A stretch of 38,705 bases of DNA from NCBI GenBank assembly GCA_036398215.1, contig DASWHK010000043.1, forward strand, positions 1 through 38,705, read 5' to 3'. The position numbers were made by a program, and so were the translations under genes. How positions within the stretch are numbered: position 1 is the first letter of the stretch; each line of letters opens with the position of its first letter. Origin of the DNA: DASWHK01 sp036398215 (GTDB lineage Bacteria > Acidobacteriota > UBA890). The notes below the pieces were generated by a model. The model was not told the origin of the DNA and did no database searches. It worked only from the letters and a program-made list of their open reading frames with translations. Positions 23,974-31,991 of the stretch are shown piece by piece.

Positions 23974-26055
23974 ATGCAGTCCGGGAGGTTGCAGTACACG
24001 TGTGCGCCCACGCAGGTTCATCCCCGATGCGGTAGCCCTTGCGCGGACACCTGTTCGCCGGCGCGGGAGAAGCTCGCCCTGCGACCGGACCAGCAAGGCG
24101 CCGTTCTGGTCTTCGTTCTCCTGACGATGCTGATCATGGCCACGATCGGCGCCGCCGCCGTGCAGGTGGCCTTGACCGAGACTTCCCTGGCCGCCAACTA
24201 TCGCGACTCGTGGCGCGCCTACTATGCTGCCGAGGGGACCGCCGGATCGACGCTCGGGGAGGTGACGGACCTCGTGCGCTCCCTCGGCCGGCTACCCACC
24301 GAAGCGGAGTTGGGTCTCATCGAGCCGCCGGTGATCAACGGCACCGAGCTCAGCGACTTCGACCTGGTGAGCTCGGGCGCCCCGATGTTCGAACCTCTGC
24401 AGACCGGCTACTTCCAGGGGCTCCAGGCCTTGAGCCAGTCCCTCGAGGTGGACGTGACGATCGATACCGTGGCTCCCCCCGCCAGCCGCGCCTCGATGAG
24501 CCTGGGCGTGTTCGTCGACATCATCCCCGTGTACGAGTTCGCCGTCCTCTACGAGCGGGACCTCGAGCTGATGCCCGACTCGCCGATGTTCCTCAACGGC
24601 CGCCTGCACGGTAACGGCGACCTCTACCTGGCCCCGGGATCGACCTTGACGTCGACATCGATTACGGCGGCCGGTGACATCTACAACCTCCGTAAGGACC
24701 AGCCCTGGCCGCCGTCCGGCGACGTCCGCATCAGCAACGCCGCCGGCGATTTCCCCGCCATGGCAGGCCTCGACTCCCGCTCCGAGTCCTGGCGGAACGA
24801 CGCCCTGCGCCGCTGGGACGGCAACGTCCGATCGCGCGACCACGGGGTGCAACGTCTCAACATCACGATCCCCGACCCGCGGAATCCTCGAAAGATCATC
24901 GAGCCGGGTTACGACGACGATACGCCCGAGGACCTGGCGACGAAGATCTTCTACAAGTCGGGGATGAGCATCAATATCCTCAATGGGCAGGGCTTCGACG
25001 CTCTCGGCAACCCCATCCCGCTGCTCGATGCGCTCACCTTCACGGTGATCGACGACCAGCGCGAGGAGAAGGAGATGTTGACCGTCGAGGTCGACGTCGA
25101 GAAGCTTGCCGAGCTGCCCGATTACCCTGGGGGCCCCAGCGTCGTCTACATCGGGTCCTTTCGGCCCGGCAACGGCATCCCGGACTGGGACGTAACGGGG
25201 CCCACCGCGTGGGAGACGCGCGACCATCTGCAGGCCATCGCCGACAGCAATCCCGGGCTGCTGGGGCAGATCGTCGGTGACGTCGTGATGGCGGTCGATT
25301 CGGCGATCAGCGCCTGCGGCGGCCCGTTGCCGAATGTCCTGATCGCCGCCCTGCACATCACGGCGGCGATCGTCGACTTGGATCTGGCGGTGACGCTCGG
25401 CCTGCTCGACCCCTACGAGGCGGCCGTCTACGTGGACCGGCTGCAGCGCGTCGCCAGTTGCCAGCTCGGCGGAGAAGATCGCGACTGGCCCGCGGAATGG
25501 GAGGGCTACTTGCCCCCCTACGCGGGAGGTAATACCGAGTTCGCGGTGAAGCTGACCAGCGGCGCCGAGCTTCCGGACTCGCTGACGATCGTTTCCGCAA
25601 ACCCGGTGTACATCCACGGCAACTACAACAGCGTCGACCAGCGGCCGGCGGCGGTAATGGCCGACGCGATCACCGTGTTGAGCGGCGCCTGGGGGGTGAA
25701 CGACCTCACCTACAGCCGCAAGAGCCTGGCCAGTCGCGTTGCTTCCCCGACCACCGTCAACGCCGCGTTGATGGCGGGGCACACGGAGACGTTGCCGGGC
25801 GAGTACGGCGGCGGCCTCGAGAACCTGGTGCGGCTCCTCGAGGACTGGTCGGGACGCGAGCTGCGCTTCCGCGGCAGCCTGGTCTCCCTCTGGCTCTCGC
25901 AGCACGCCACCGGGCCGTGGCGGCGCGGCGATCCTGTCTACACGGACCCGATTCGCAACTGGAGCTTCGACACCGACCTGCTGGATCCCGCCAACCATCC
26001 GCCGGAGACACCCAGCGTCCTTACCATGCGCGTGTTCCGCTGGGACTGGCGCTAG
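23974..26055 (+). CDS. Large PilX-N-like pilus assembly protein
   Basis: A 693-residue protein. Near the start, QGAVLVFVLLTMLIMATIGAAAV followed by TETSLAANYRDSWRAYYAAEG (about residues 41-85) is the PilX N-terminal domain: a membrane helix and the alpha-helix in which the pilin-like glutamate comes late. Normal PilX is about 150-200 residues; here roughly 600 residues of beta-rich, secreted-looking sequence follow, including NGRLHGNGDLYLAPGS and SANPVYIHGNYNS. These resemble large PilX-like proteins seen in Acidobacteriota and Deltaproteobacteria of unknown exact role. GGGGA about nine bases before the ATG supports this start. It is co-directional with the PilW-like gene and probably co-transcribed. 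The 45-bp gap to the next gene contains a TATGAT -10-like box. Confidence 0.78.
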   Translation: MQSGRLQYTCAPTQVHPRCGSPCADTCSPAREKLALRPDQQGAVLVFVLLTMLIMATIGAAAVQVALTETSLAANYRDSWRAYYAAEGTAGSTLGEVTDLVRSLGRLPTEAELGLIEPPVINGTELSDFDLVSSGAPMFEPLQTGYFQGLQALSQSLEVDVTIDTVAPPASRASMSLGVFVDIIPVYEFAVLYERDLELMPDSPMFLNGRLHGNGDLYLAPGSTLTSTSITAAGDIYNLRKDQPWPPSGDVRISNAAGDFPAMAGLDSRSESWRNDALRRWDGNVRSRDHGVQRLNITIPDPRNPRKIIEPGYDDDTPEDLATKIFYKSGMSINILNGQGFDALGNPIPLLDALTFTVIDDQREEKEMLTVEVDVEKLAELPDYPGGPSVVYIGSFRPGNGIPDWDVTGPTAWETRDHLQAIADSNPGLLGQIVGDVVMAVDSAISACGGPLPNVLIAALHITAAIVDLDLAVTLGLLDPYEAAVYVDRLQRVASCQLGGEDRDWPAEWEGYLPPYAGGNTEFAVKLTSGAELPDSLTIVSANPVYIHGNYNSVDQRPAAVMADAITVLSGAWGVNDLTYSRKSLASRVASPTTVNAALMAGHTETLPGEYGGGLENLVRLLEDWSGRELRFRGSLVSLWLSQHATGPWRRGDPVYTDPIRNWSFDTDLLDPANHPPETPSVLTMRVFRWDWR

Positions 26056-26100
26056 CGGATTCTCCGGGGCCCCCTGATCGTAGCGGTATGATGATCGCCT

Positions 26101-27561
26101 ATGAGCAGGAACCTCGAAGCGGAGTTCATCGGCCGGACCTACGACGATTTTCTGTTCCGGCCGCAAAAGAGCGTCGTCGGCTCCCGCGGGGAGGTGTCGC
26201 TGCACAGCCGGCTCACCCGGGACGTCGGCCTCGAGCTGCCGGTGGTCTCCGCGAACATGGACAGCGTCACCGGCGCCCCCATGGCCAAGACGATGGCCCT
26301 CGAGGGCGGCCTCGGCTTCATCCATCGCGGCATGCCGATCGACGTGCAGGCCGACCAGGTCCACGACGTCAAGCGCAGCCACGGCTACGTCGTCGAGCAA
26401 CCCTTCACGCTGCCGCGCAGCGCCACCCTCCGCGAGGCGCTCGATCTGATGCAGCAGCAGGGCTTCAGCGCCCTGATCGAGGAGTCGCCCGGCAGCGGCA
26501 TCCTCGCCGGGTTGCTCACCGCCCGCGACATCCCGTGGTTCGAGGTCGACGACGGCCGCAAGGTCGAGGAGTTCATGACGCCGATCGAGCGGCTCCATAC
26601 CGCCCCGCCGGGGATCCGCCTCGAGGAGGCCGAGCAGATGCTGTTCGCGAACCGCATCGAAAAGCTGCCGCTGATCGATGAGGAAAAGCGAATCCGCGGC
26701 CTGATCACCAAGCGCGACGCGATCCTGTACCACCATCGACCGCACGTCAGCACCGACGCCAAGGGACGTTTGCGGGTCGGCGCCGCGATCGGCGCAACCG
26801 GGGACTTTCTCGAGCGCGCCGCGGCGCTGGTCGAGGCGGGCGTCGACGTGCTGCTGATCGACATCGCCCACGGCCATTCCGAGGTCATGCAGCGGGCCGT
26901 CGAGGCCTTCCGCAAGCGACACGCCGACGTGCCGCTGGTTTGTGGCAACGTCGGCACCGCGGAGGGCGCCCGATTCCTCGTCGAGCTTGGCGCCGACGCC
27001 ATCAAGGTCGGCGTCGGGCCCGGGCGCGGCTGCCGCACCCGGATCGAGACGGCCGCGGGGGTACCGCAGCTGCAAGCCGTGCGCGAGACCTGGTGCGCGG
27101 TGGGGGAGGGCGTTCCGATCATCGCCGACGGCGGCGTACGCCAGGACAAGGACATCTTCCTGGCGCTGGCGTGCGGTGCCTCGTCCGTCATGCTCGGGAG
27201 CGCCCTGTCGGGCACCGATGAGGCCCCGGGGATGTTGATCGAGAACCCGGCAACCGGCCAGAAGATGAAGATCTACCGCGGGATGACGTCGCCGCAGGCG
27301 GTGCTGCAGGCCCTCTATGAGAGCGAGGAGGAGGCCGTCGAGGAGGCCCTCGAGACGCCCGCCGAGGGCCAGGAGATCCAGGTTCCCTATCGGGGCAGCG
27401 TCGTCGACATCGTCAAGCGGATCCGCGGCCACCTGCGCTCGGCGGTCAGCTACGCGGGGGCGCGGTCGCTCGAGGAGGCCCGCGCCGCCATCGTCGAAGA
27501 CCCGCTGAGCTACCTGATTCCCCTGTCGGGGCCGGCTCGTCTCGAGTCCTACGAGCGATAG
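26101..27561 (+). CDS. IMP dehydrogenase/GMP reductase family protein with CBS pair
   Basis: A 486-residue TIM-barrel protein with a CBS-domain pair inserted at about 100-210. The nucleotide-binding loop reads GVGPGRGCRTR; Cys311 matches the catalytic cysteine and Thr313 the conserved Thr two residues on, although the usual GPGSICTTR is altered. In IMP dehydrogenases the mobile flap carries S-D-R-Y-F with the catalytic Arg-Tyr pair. Here the stretch after YRGM (residues 392-395) has no such motif and runs into PAEGQEIQVPYRGSV, which looks more like GMP reductase. Such CBS-bearing GuaB1-type enzymes act as GMP reductases in some bacteria. The role is therefore purine nucleotide metabolism, with the direction of the reaction open. 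It is downstream of the pilin genes without obvious functional link. Confidence 0.85.
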   Translation: MSRNLEAEFIGRTYDDFLFRPQKSVVGSRGEVSLHSRLTRDVGLELPVVSANMDSVTGAPMAKTMALEGGLGFIHRGMPIDVQADQVHDVKRSHGYVVEQPFTLPRSATLREALDLMQQQGFSALIEESPGSGILAGLLTARDIPWFEVDDGRKVEEFMTPIERLHTAPPGIRLEEAEQMLFANRIEKLPLIDEEKRIRGLITKRDAILYHHRPHVSTDAKGRLRVGAAIGATGDFLERAAALVEAGVDVLLIDIAHGHSEVMQRAVEAFRKRHADVPLVCGNVGTAEGARFLVELGADAIKVGVGPGRGCRTRIETAAGVPQLQAVRETWCAVGEGVPIIADGGVRQDKDIFLALACGASSVMLGSALSGTDEAPGMLIENPATGQKMKIYRGMTSPQAVLQALYESEEEAVEEALETPAEGQEIQVPYRGSVVDIVKRIRGHLRSAVSYAGARSLEEARAAIVEDPLSYLIPLSGPARLESYER

Positions 27562-27778
27562 CAGGGGGTGCGTGAGCTTCCACCACGGCCCGTTCCGAGA
27601 GCAGGCTCCGCGATCGTCGGGGATCCTCATTCTCATCCATTCCGGTGTTCCGGGGGCATCTGCGACGGTTAGAGGGCGGAAAAGCTCGCTCTCGGCAAGC
27701 TCTGGACGAACAGGTTCAACGCATTCCTGCGTCGAAACTGCTTTCATTGGGATAAACAGGTCCAGTATTCTCCAAAGA

Positions 27779-28843
27779 ATGGCCAAAGCATTGTCGCGCT
27801 CTGTGATGCCGCTCCAAGAACCCGCGCTGGTGCTCGTCGTCGACGACGAGGAGTACATCAGCGACGTGATCTGCCGGTGGCTCGAAGCCGGGGGCTACCA
27901 GTGTGTCGTCGCAAGCGACGGCATATCGGCGTTGAAACGGGCGCAGATGGAACGCTTCGACGTCGTCATTTCCGACATCAACATGCCCGGGATGTCGGGG
28001 CTGGACCTCTTGAGCGAGCTCAAGAGGCGCCAACCGGACATCGCCGTCATCCTGGCGACGGCGGTGGACGACCGGGACGTCGCCATCGACGCGCTGAAGA
28101 AAGGCGCGTACGGCTACCTGATCAAGCCGCTCCAGGAGGACGAGATCATCATCAGCGTGGCGAACGCCCTCGAGCGCCGGCGGCTCGAACAGCTCGATCG
28201 CGCCTACCAGGAGGGGCTCGAACAAGAGGTGGCCGCGAGGACCAAGGAGGTGAGCAGGACGCGCGAGGAGATCTCGCTGCTCCTGGTGACCGCCTCCGAG
28301 TTCCGCGACCTCGAGACGGGGGCGCACGTCCGCCGCATGGGGCTCTACGCCGAAGCGCTGGCCAGCGCGCTGGGCTGGGGCCGGGACTTCGCCGAGCAGC
28401 TACGGCTCGCCGCGCCGATGCACGACATCGGCAAGATCGGCGTTCCCGATCGGATCCTGCTCAAGCCCGGCCGTTTGACCGACGACGAGTTCGAGGCCGT
28501 CAAGAAGCACGCCGGCATCGGGGCCGAGATCCTCAGCCGGTCGGATCTGCCCCTATTGAAGCTGGCGCGCGACATCGCCCACGCCCATCACGAAAAGTGG
28601 GACGGCTCGGGCTATCCCGGCGGGCTCAAGGGTGAGGCCATCCCCGAGGCCGCTCGGTTGGTAGCGGTCACCGACGTCTACGACGCCCTCACCCACGACC
28701 GCGTCTACCGGGCTGCGATGAGCGAGGAAGAAGCGCTCAAGTCCATGTGGACGGGTCGAGGAGTACACTTCGATCCGGAGATTTTCGACGCCTTCATTGC
28801 GCACCTGCCCACGATACGGCAGATTCGAGCCAACGCCGCGTGA
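27779..28843 (+). CDS. Response regulator with HD-GYP output (cyclic di-GMP phosphodiesterase)
   Basis: The protein has 354 residues from the ATG at 27779; an upstream ATG at 27572 would add 69 residues unlike any receiver domain. The receiver (about 15-130) has the acidic pair in VVDDEE, phospho-acceptor Asp in ISDINMPG and Lys in IKPLQ. A coiled linker follows, then HD-GYP (about 165-345) with HDIGKIGVPDRILLKPGRL, HAHHEKWDGSGYPGG and VTDVYDALTHDRVYR, all metal and GYP residues intact. It should linearise cyclic di-GMP when phosphorylated. No histidine kinase gene is adjacent. The next gene is a lone receiver 27 bp on. The 217 bp upstream is less GC-rich and may hold its promoter, but no strong box was found. 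Confidence 0.9.
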   Translation: MAKALSRSVMPLQEPALVLVVDDEEYISDVICRWLEAGGYQCVVASDGISALKRAQMERFDVVISDINMPGMSGLDLLSELKRRQPDIAVILATAVDDRDVAIDALKKGAYGYLIKPLQEDEIIISVANALERRRLEQLDRAYQEGLEQEVAARTKEVSRTREEISLLLVTASEFRDLETGAHVRRMGLYAEALASALGWGRDFAEQLRLAAPMHDIGKIGVPDRILLKPGRLTDDEFEAVKKHAGIGAEILSRSDLPLLKLARDIAHAHHEKWDGSGYPGGLKGEAIPEAARLVAVTDVYDALTHDRVYRAAMSEEEALKSMWTGRGVHFDPEIFDAFIAHLPTIRQIRANAA

Positions 28844-28870
28844 CCAAACATCCAGTCAGGAGGATGGCGA

Positions 28871-29245
28871 ATGCCCCGACGGATCCTCGTCGTCGATGAT
28901 GACCCCGACGTACAGCAGGTACTCAGGAGATTCCTGGGAGAGGATGACTACGAGGTGAGCACCGTCGACGACGGCGATTCGGCGATGCGCCGGCTCCAGC
29001 GCGAGCCACCCGACCTCGTGCTCCTCGACCTCGACATGCCGCGGCTCAACGGGCTCGAGGTCCTGCGCCGCATCAGCGTCGCCGGCATCGACGTCGCCGT
29101 CATCGTGCTCTCCGGCCACTTCGACGAAAAGGCCTTCGAGCTGGCGATCGAGCTCGGCGCCAAGAGCTACCTGCGCAAGCCGATCGACTTCAAGATGCTC
29201 GAGGCGACGATCGACCGCTATCTCGGCCAGGACGAGGAAGGCTAG
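28871..29245 (+). CDS. Single-domain response regulator receiver
   Basis: A 124-residue CheY-like domain with no output. The acidic pocket is VVDDDPD (7-13), the phospho-acceptor Asp lies in LLDLDMP (about 53), the switch Ser in VLSGHFDEK (about 81) and the conserved Lys in LRKPID (about 103). It probably relays or sinks phosphate for the same pathway as the HD-GYP regulator 27 bp upstream; AGGAGG lies eight bases before its ATG. The cognate kinase is not in the window. Confidence 0.9.
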   Translation: MPRRILVVDDDPDVQQVLRRFLGEDDYEVSTVDDGDSAMRRLQREPPDLVLLDLDMPRLNGLEVLRRISVAGIDVAVIVLSGHFDEKAFELAIELGAKSYLRKPIDFKMLEATIDRYLGQDEEG

Positions 29246-29262
29246 CACTCCTCCGGTCCGCA

Positions 29263-29421
29263 GCGTCGACCGAGTGGGTGCGGATCGAGGGCGGCAACCA
29301 CGCGCAGTTCGGCTGGTACGCCTTCCAGCCCCTCGACCGCTTCGCCGCCATCAGCCGCCGCGAGCAGCAGGCGCTGACACTCGCGGCCATCCGCAAGCTG
29401 CTGGCCGAGGTCGAACGGTAA
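29263..29421 (+). pseudogene. 3' remnant of an alpha/beta hydrolase gene
   Basis: Just after the receiver gene the sequence reads, in one frame to a TAA at 29419-29421, STEWVRIEGGNHAQFGWYAF followed by a C-terminal helix (SRREQQALTLAAIRKLLAEVER). The G-G-N-H-A-Q-F-G motif carries the catalytic histidine of a family of alpha/beta hydrolases, and S-R-x-E-Q-Q is their usual C-terminal helix. No start codon or earlier hydrolase sequence is present; the match begins at about 29263, abutting the receiver gene. It is therefore the tail of a lost gene. Its last 27 bases recur at 31959-31985. Confidence 0.7.
29394..29420 (+). repeat. 27-bp direct repeat, left copy
   Basis: The 27 bases are identical to 31959-31985. 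They encode the last residues (KLLAEVER) of the hydrolase remnant. With its partner it brackets the DUF5916 gene. Confidence 0.9.
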
Positions 29422-29543
29422 CGCGGTTCAAGCCTCCCGATGGTGATCTCGCCCTCTCGCGGGCGCTTCGGGTGGCCGGCACGATCCGCTACAATCGCCG
29501 GGCCCGCTGCCCCGTTCGCATCCCCGAAGAGGTGAAGGCCACC

Positions 29544-31763
29544 GTGCGCTACCCGATCGGCGGCTTGCTGCTGTCGTTCTTCCTGATTTCCTCGGCCTTC
29601 GGCAGCCCCCCGGGGCAAGCTCCGGTGTCCGACCGATTTCCGTCGACGGGGCAAGCTCCGGCGGCTGTCCCGCTCGTCTTCGAGGCGCGTCGTCTCGACG
29701 AGCCGCCGCGCATCGACGGCGTTCTCGACGAGCCGTTCTGGGAGCAGATCACGCCGCTGACCGGCTTCCGGCAGCGGACGCCCGTCGACGGGGCCCCGGC
29801 GTCCGAGCCCACCGAGGTGCGGGTCGCCTACGACGACAACAACCTCTACTTCGGTTTCATGCTCTACGACAGCGACCCGTCCGCCATCCGCCGCAGCATA
29901 TTGCACCGCGAGGGCCGCATCGATCAGGACGATCGCGTGATCATCGCGCTCGATACCTACAACGACAATCGCAACGGCTACATCTTCGAGCTCAATGCCC
30001 TCGGCACCCAGGGCGACGCCTGGTTCAACGACGAGAGCCTCGAGGGCAGCGACTGGAACTGGGAGGGCATCTACGAGAGCGCGGCGCGGGTCGAGGAGTG
30101 GGGCTGGGCACTGGAGGTCGCCATCCCCACCACCACGATCCGCTTCCGCGAGGCCGAGGAGGTCGAGATGGGGGTGGCTTTCTACCGGGCGATCCGCCGC
30201 AAGAACGAGGACGTGTTCCTGCCCCACATCTCGCAGGACTATCGGGGTGGCATCTACCAGGTGTCGCAGTACGCGACCTTGCAGGGGTTGCGCGGGCTGC
30301 GGCGCGGCAACGACCTGGAGATCAAGCCGTGGGGCCTGCTCGGCGGCGAGAGCGTTGCCGCGCCGGTGGAGGCCGACTTCGTCGCCGACGCGGGGCTCGA
30401 CGTCAAGTGGGGCATCACCACGAACCTCACCGCCGACATCACGGTCAATACCGATTTCGCCCAGGTGGAGGCCGACAACGTGCAGATCAACCTGACACGC
30501 TTCGGCCTGTTCTTCCCTGAGAAACGCGAGTTCTTTCTCGAGCGCGCCGGGCTGTTCCAGTTCGGCAACCCGCGGGAGACCGAGGTCTTCTTCTCGCGGC
30601 GTATCGGCATCGACAACGAGATCATCGGCGGCGGCCGGGTCACCGGCCAGCAGGGACCCTGGTCGATTGGGATTCTCGACCTGCAGACGCAGAACGCCAG
30701 GTCCGAGGACGAGGACGAAACGGACGAGGGCAGGGGCGCCAACAACTTCGTCGGCCGGGTCCGCCGCGACCTCGGACGGCGGGGCAGCGTCGGCGCGATC
30801 TTCACCAACCTGCAGAACGACACGCTCGGCGACCGCGTCGCCGGCGTCGACTTCGAGCAGCGCTTCCTGGCCAGCAGCAGCGTGCGCGGCTGGTTCGCCA
30901 AGGAATGGGACGCCGAGCGCGACGGCGGCGGCGTCGGTGCGGGCCACGCCGAGCTGCAGCTTTCCACGAACCGCTACTCCGCCGGCGTCTCCTACACCGA
31001 CATCGGCGCCGGCTTCGACCCCGCCATCGGCTTCGTGCGCCGCGACGACTTGGTCCGCTGGGGCGCGAACGCGGGGTTCCGCCCGCGCTTCGAGGGGAGC
31101 GGCTGGGCGCGCGAGCTGTCGGTCACCGTCGGCGGCAACGAGGTCGCGGGTCAGGATGGCGTGTTGCAGTCGCAGCTCCAGGACCTCAACGCGTCGTTCA
31201 CGTTCGAAAGCGGCGACCGGATCATCGGCGGCTTCAACCGCAACTTCGAGCGCCTCTTCGAGCCGTTTCCCATCCGCGACGACGTCACGCTGGCGGCTGG
31301 CGATTACCGCTTCTCCGACGCCTCGATCGGGTTGCGGACCAACGAGAGCCGCTGGCTCTCGGGCCGCGTACAGCTCGAGCTCGGCGACTTCTGGAGCGGC
31401 ACCATCCGCGTGGCCGGCGGCGAGATCGTCTGGAAGCAGAGCGAGCACCTGTCGCTCGCCTTCGGCGGCGACCACCGCGATGTTTCGCTGCCGCTCGCCA
31501 ACGGCGACTTCTCGACCACCATCCTCACCCATCGCATCGCCCTGGCCGCCAGCCGCGACCTGTTCGCCAACGCGCTGATCCAGTACGACAGCGATTCGCG
31601 CACCGTACAGGCGAACGTCCGCCTCGACTGGATCCATACGCCGGGAAGCGACCTGTTCCTGGTCTTCGACACCGGCTACAGGACCGGCTTCGTCGACCCG
31701 CGTGACAGCCGCTGGACGCACCGCACGGGCGTCGCCAAGCTGACCTATCTGAGGGCATTCTGA
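29544..31763 (+). CDS. DUF5916/CBM9-like outer-membrane protein
   Basis: The protein has 739 residues, taking the GTG at 29544 as start; AGAGGTGAAGG lies just upstream, and this start opens directly with a signal peptide (MRYPIGGLLLSFFLISSAFG). An N-terminal carbohydrate-binding-module-9-like sandwich (about 45-215) shows IDGVLDEPFWEQ and VRVAYDDNNLYFGF, the standard opening of this family. From about 220 the DUF5916 region runs to the end, with FPEKREFFLERAGLFQFG and alternating strands that look like an outer-membrane beta-barrel (for example LSGRVQLELGDFWSGTIRV, ending in Phe). The function is unknown; co-occurrence with exported peptidases in related bacteria has suggested a nutrient-uptake role. 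The gene is flanked by a 27-bp direct repeat and by pieces of other genes. Confidence 0.88.
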   Translation: MRYPIGGLLLSFFLISSAFGSPPGQAPVSDRFPSTGQAPAAVPLVFEARRLDEPPRIDGVLDEPFWEQITPLTGFRQRTPVDGAPASEPTEVRVAYDDNNLYFGFMLYDSDPSAIRRSILHREGRIDQDDRVIIALDTYNDNRNGYIFELNALGTQGDAWFNDESLEGSDWNWEGIYESAARVEEWGWALEVAIPTTTIRFREAEEVEMGVAFYRAIRRKNEDVFLPHISQDYRGGIYQVSQYATLQGLRGLRRGNDLEIKPWGLLGGESVAAPVEADFVADAGLDVKWGITTNLTADITVNTDFAQVEADNVQINLTRFGLFFPEKREFFLERAGLFQFGNPRETEVFFSRRIGIDNEIIGGGRVTGQQGPWSIGILDLQTQNARSEDEDETDEGRGANNFVGRVRRDLGRRGSVGAIFTNLQNDTLGDRVAGVDFEQRFLASSSVRGWFAKEWDAERDGGGVGAGHAELQLSTNRYSAGVSYTDIGAGFDPAIGFVRRDDLVRWGANAGFRPRFEGSGWARELSVTVGGNEVAGQDGVLQSQLQDLNASFTFESGDRIIGGFNRNFERLFEPFPIRDDVTLAAGDYRFSDASIGLRTNESRWLSGRVQLELGDFWSGTIRVAGGEIVWKQSEHLSLAFGGDHRDVSLPLANGDFSTTILTHRIALAASRDLFANALIQYDSDSRTVQANVRLDWIHTPGSDLFLVFDTGYRTGFVDPRDSRWTHRTGVAKLTYLRAF

Positions 31764-31810
31764 AGGACGCGGCACCGCAGCCGCACCGCCGAAACCCGGC
31801 GTCGCCCTGG

Positions 31811-31959
31811 GTGTTGTAGACGATCGGCAGCCGTAGCCCGCGGCGCGCCGCCACCGCCACCGCCTCGATCACCTGCGGCGCGACGTGCTCGGGGGTGACG
31901 AAGTTGAGGTTGTGGCAGCCCTGCGCCTGCAGGTGCAGGGCCATCGCGGCGATGTCCTC
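31811..31959 (-). pseudogene. Internal fragment of the radical SAM gene (duplicate of 34109-34257)
   Basis: These 149 bases match 34109-34257, inside the intact radical SAM gene, with 6 differences by eye count. Read on the minus strand it encodes LQAQGCHNLNFVTPEHVAPQ and the next ~25 residues to IVYNT, then leaves the family sequence. The right edge joins directly to the 27-bp hydrolase-derived repeat at 31959. There is no start, no cluster-binding cysteines and no C terminus, so it is non-functional. Confidence 0.88.
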
Positions 31960-31985
31960 AAGCTGCTGGCCGAGGTCGAACGGTA
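31959..31985 (+). repeat. 27-bp direct repeat, right copy
   Basis: Identical to 29394-29420. Here only the final codons of the hydrolase remain (ending TAG rather than TAA), fused to the radical SAM fragment on the left and six bases from the stop codon of the beta-helix gene on the right. Confidence 0.9.
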
Positions 31986-31991
31986 GACCGT

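Noticed and set aside
24292..27858. An 1188-codon minus-strand open frame
   Set aside because: Crosses the PilX-like and IMPDH-family genes on the opposite strand; composition typical of a shadow frame.
29190..31775. An 861-codon minus-strand open frame
   Set aside because: Antisense to the DUF5916 gene, no motif.
29394..31985. The 27-bp direct repeats considered as integrase attachment sites
   Set aside because: No integrase or tRNA gene is present, and the repeat is plainly protein-coding sequence of a hydrolase tail.
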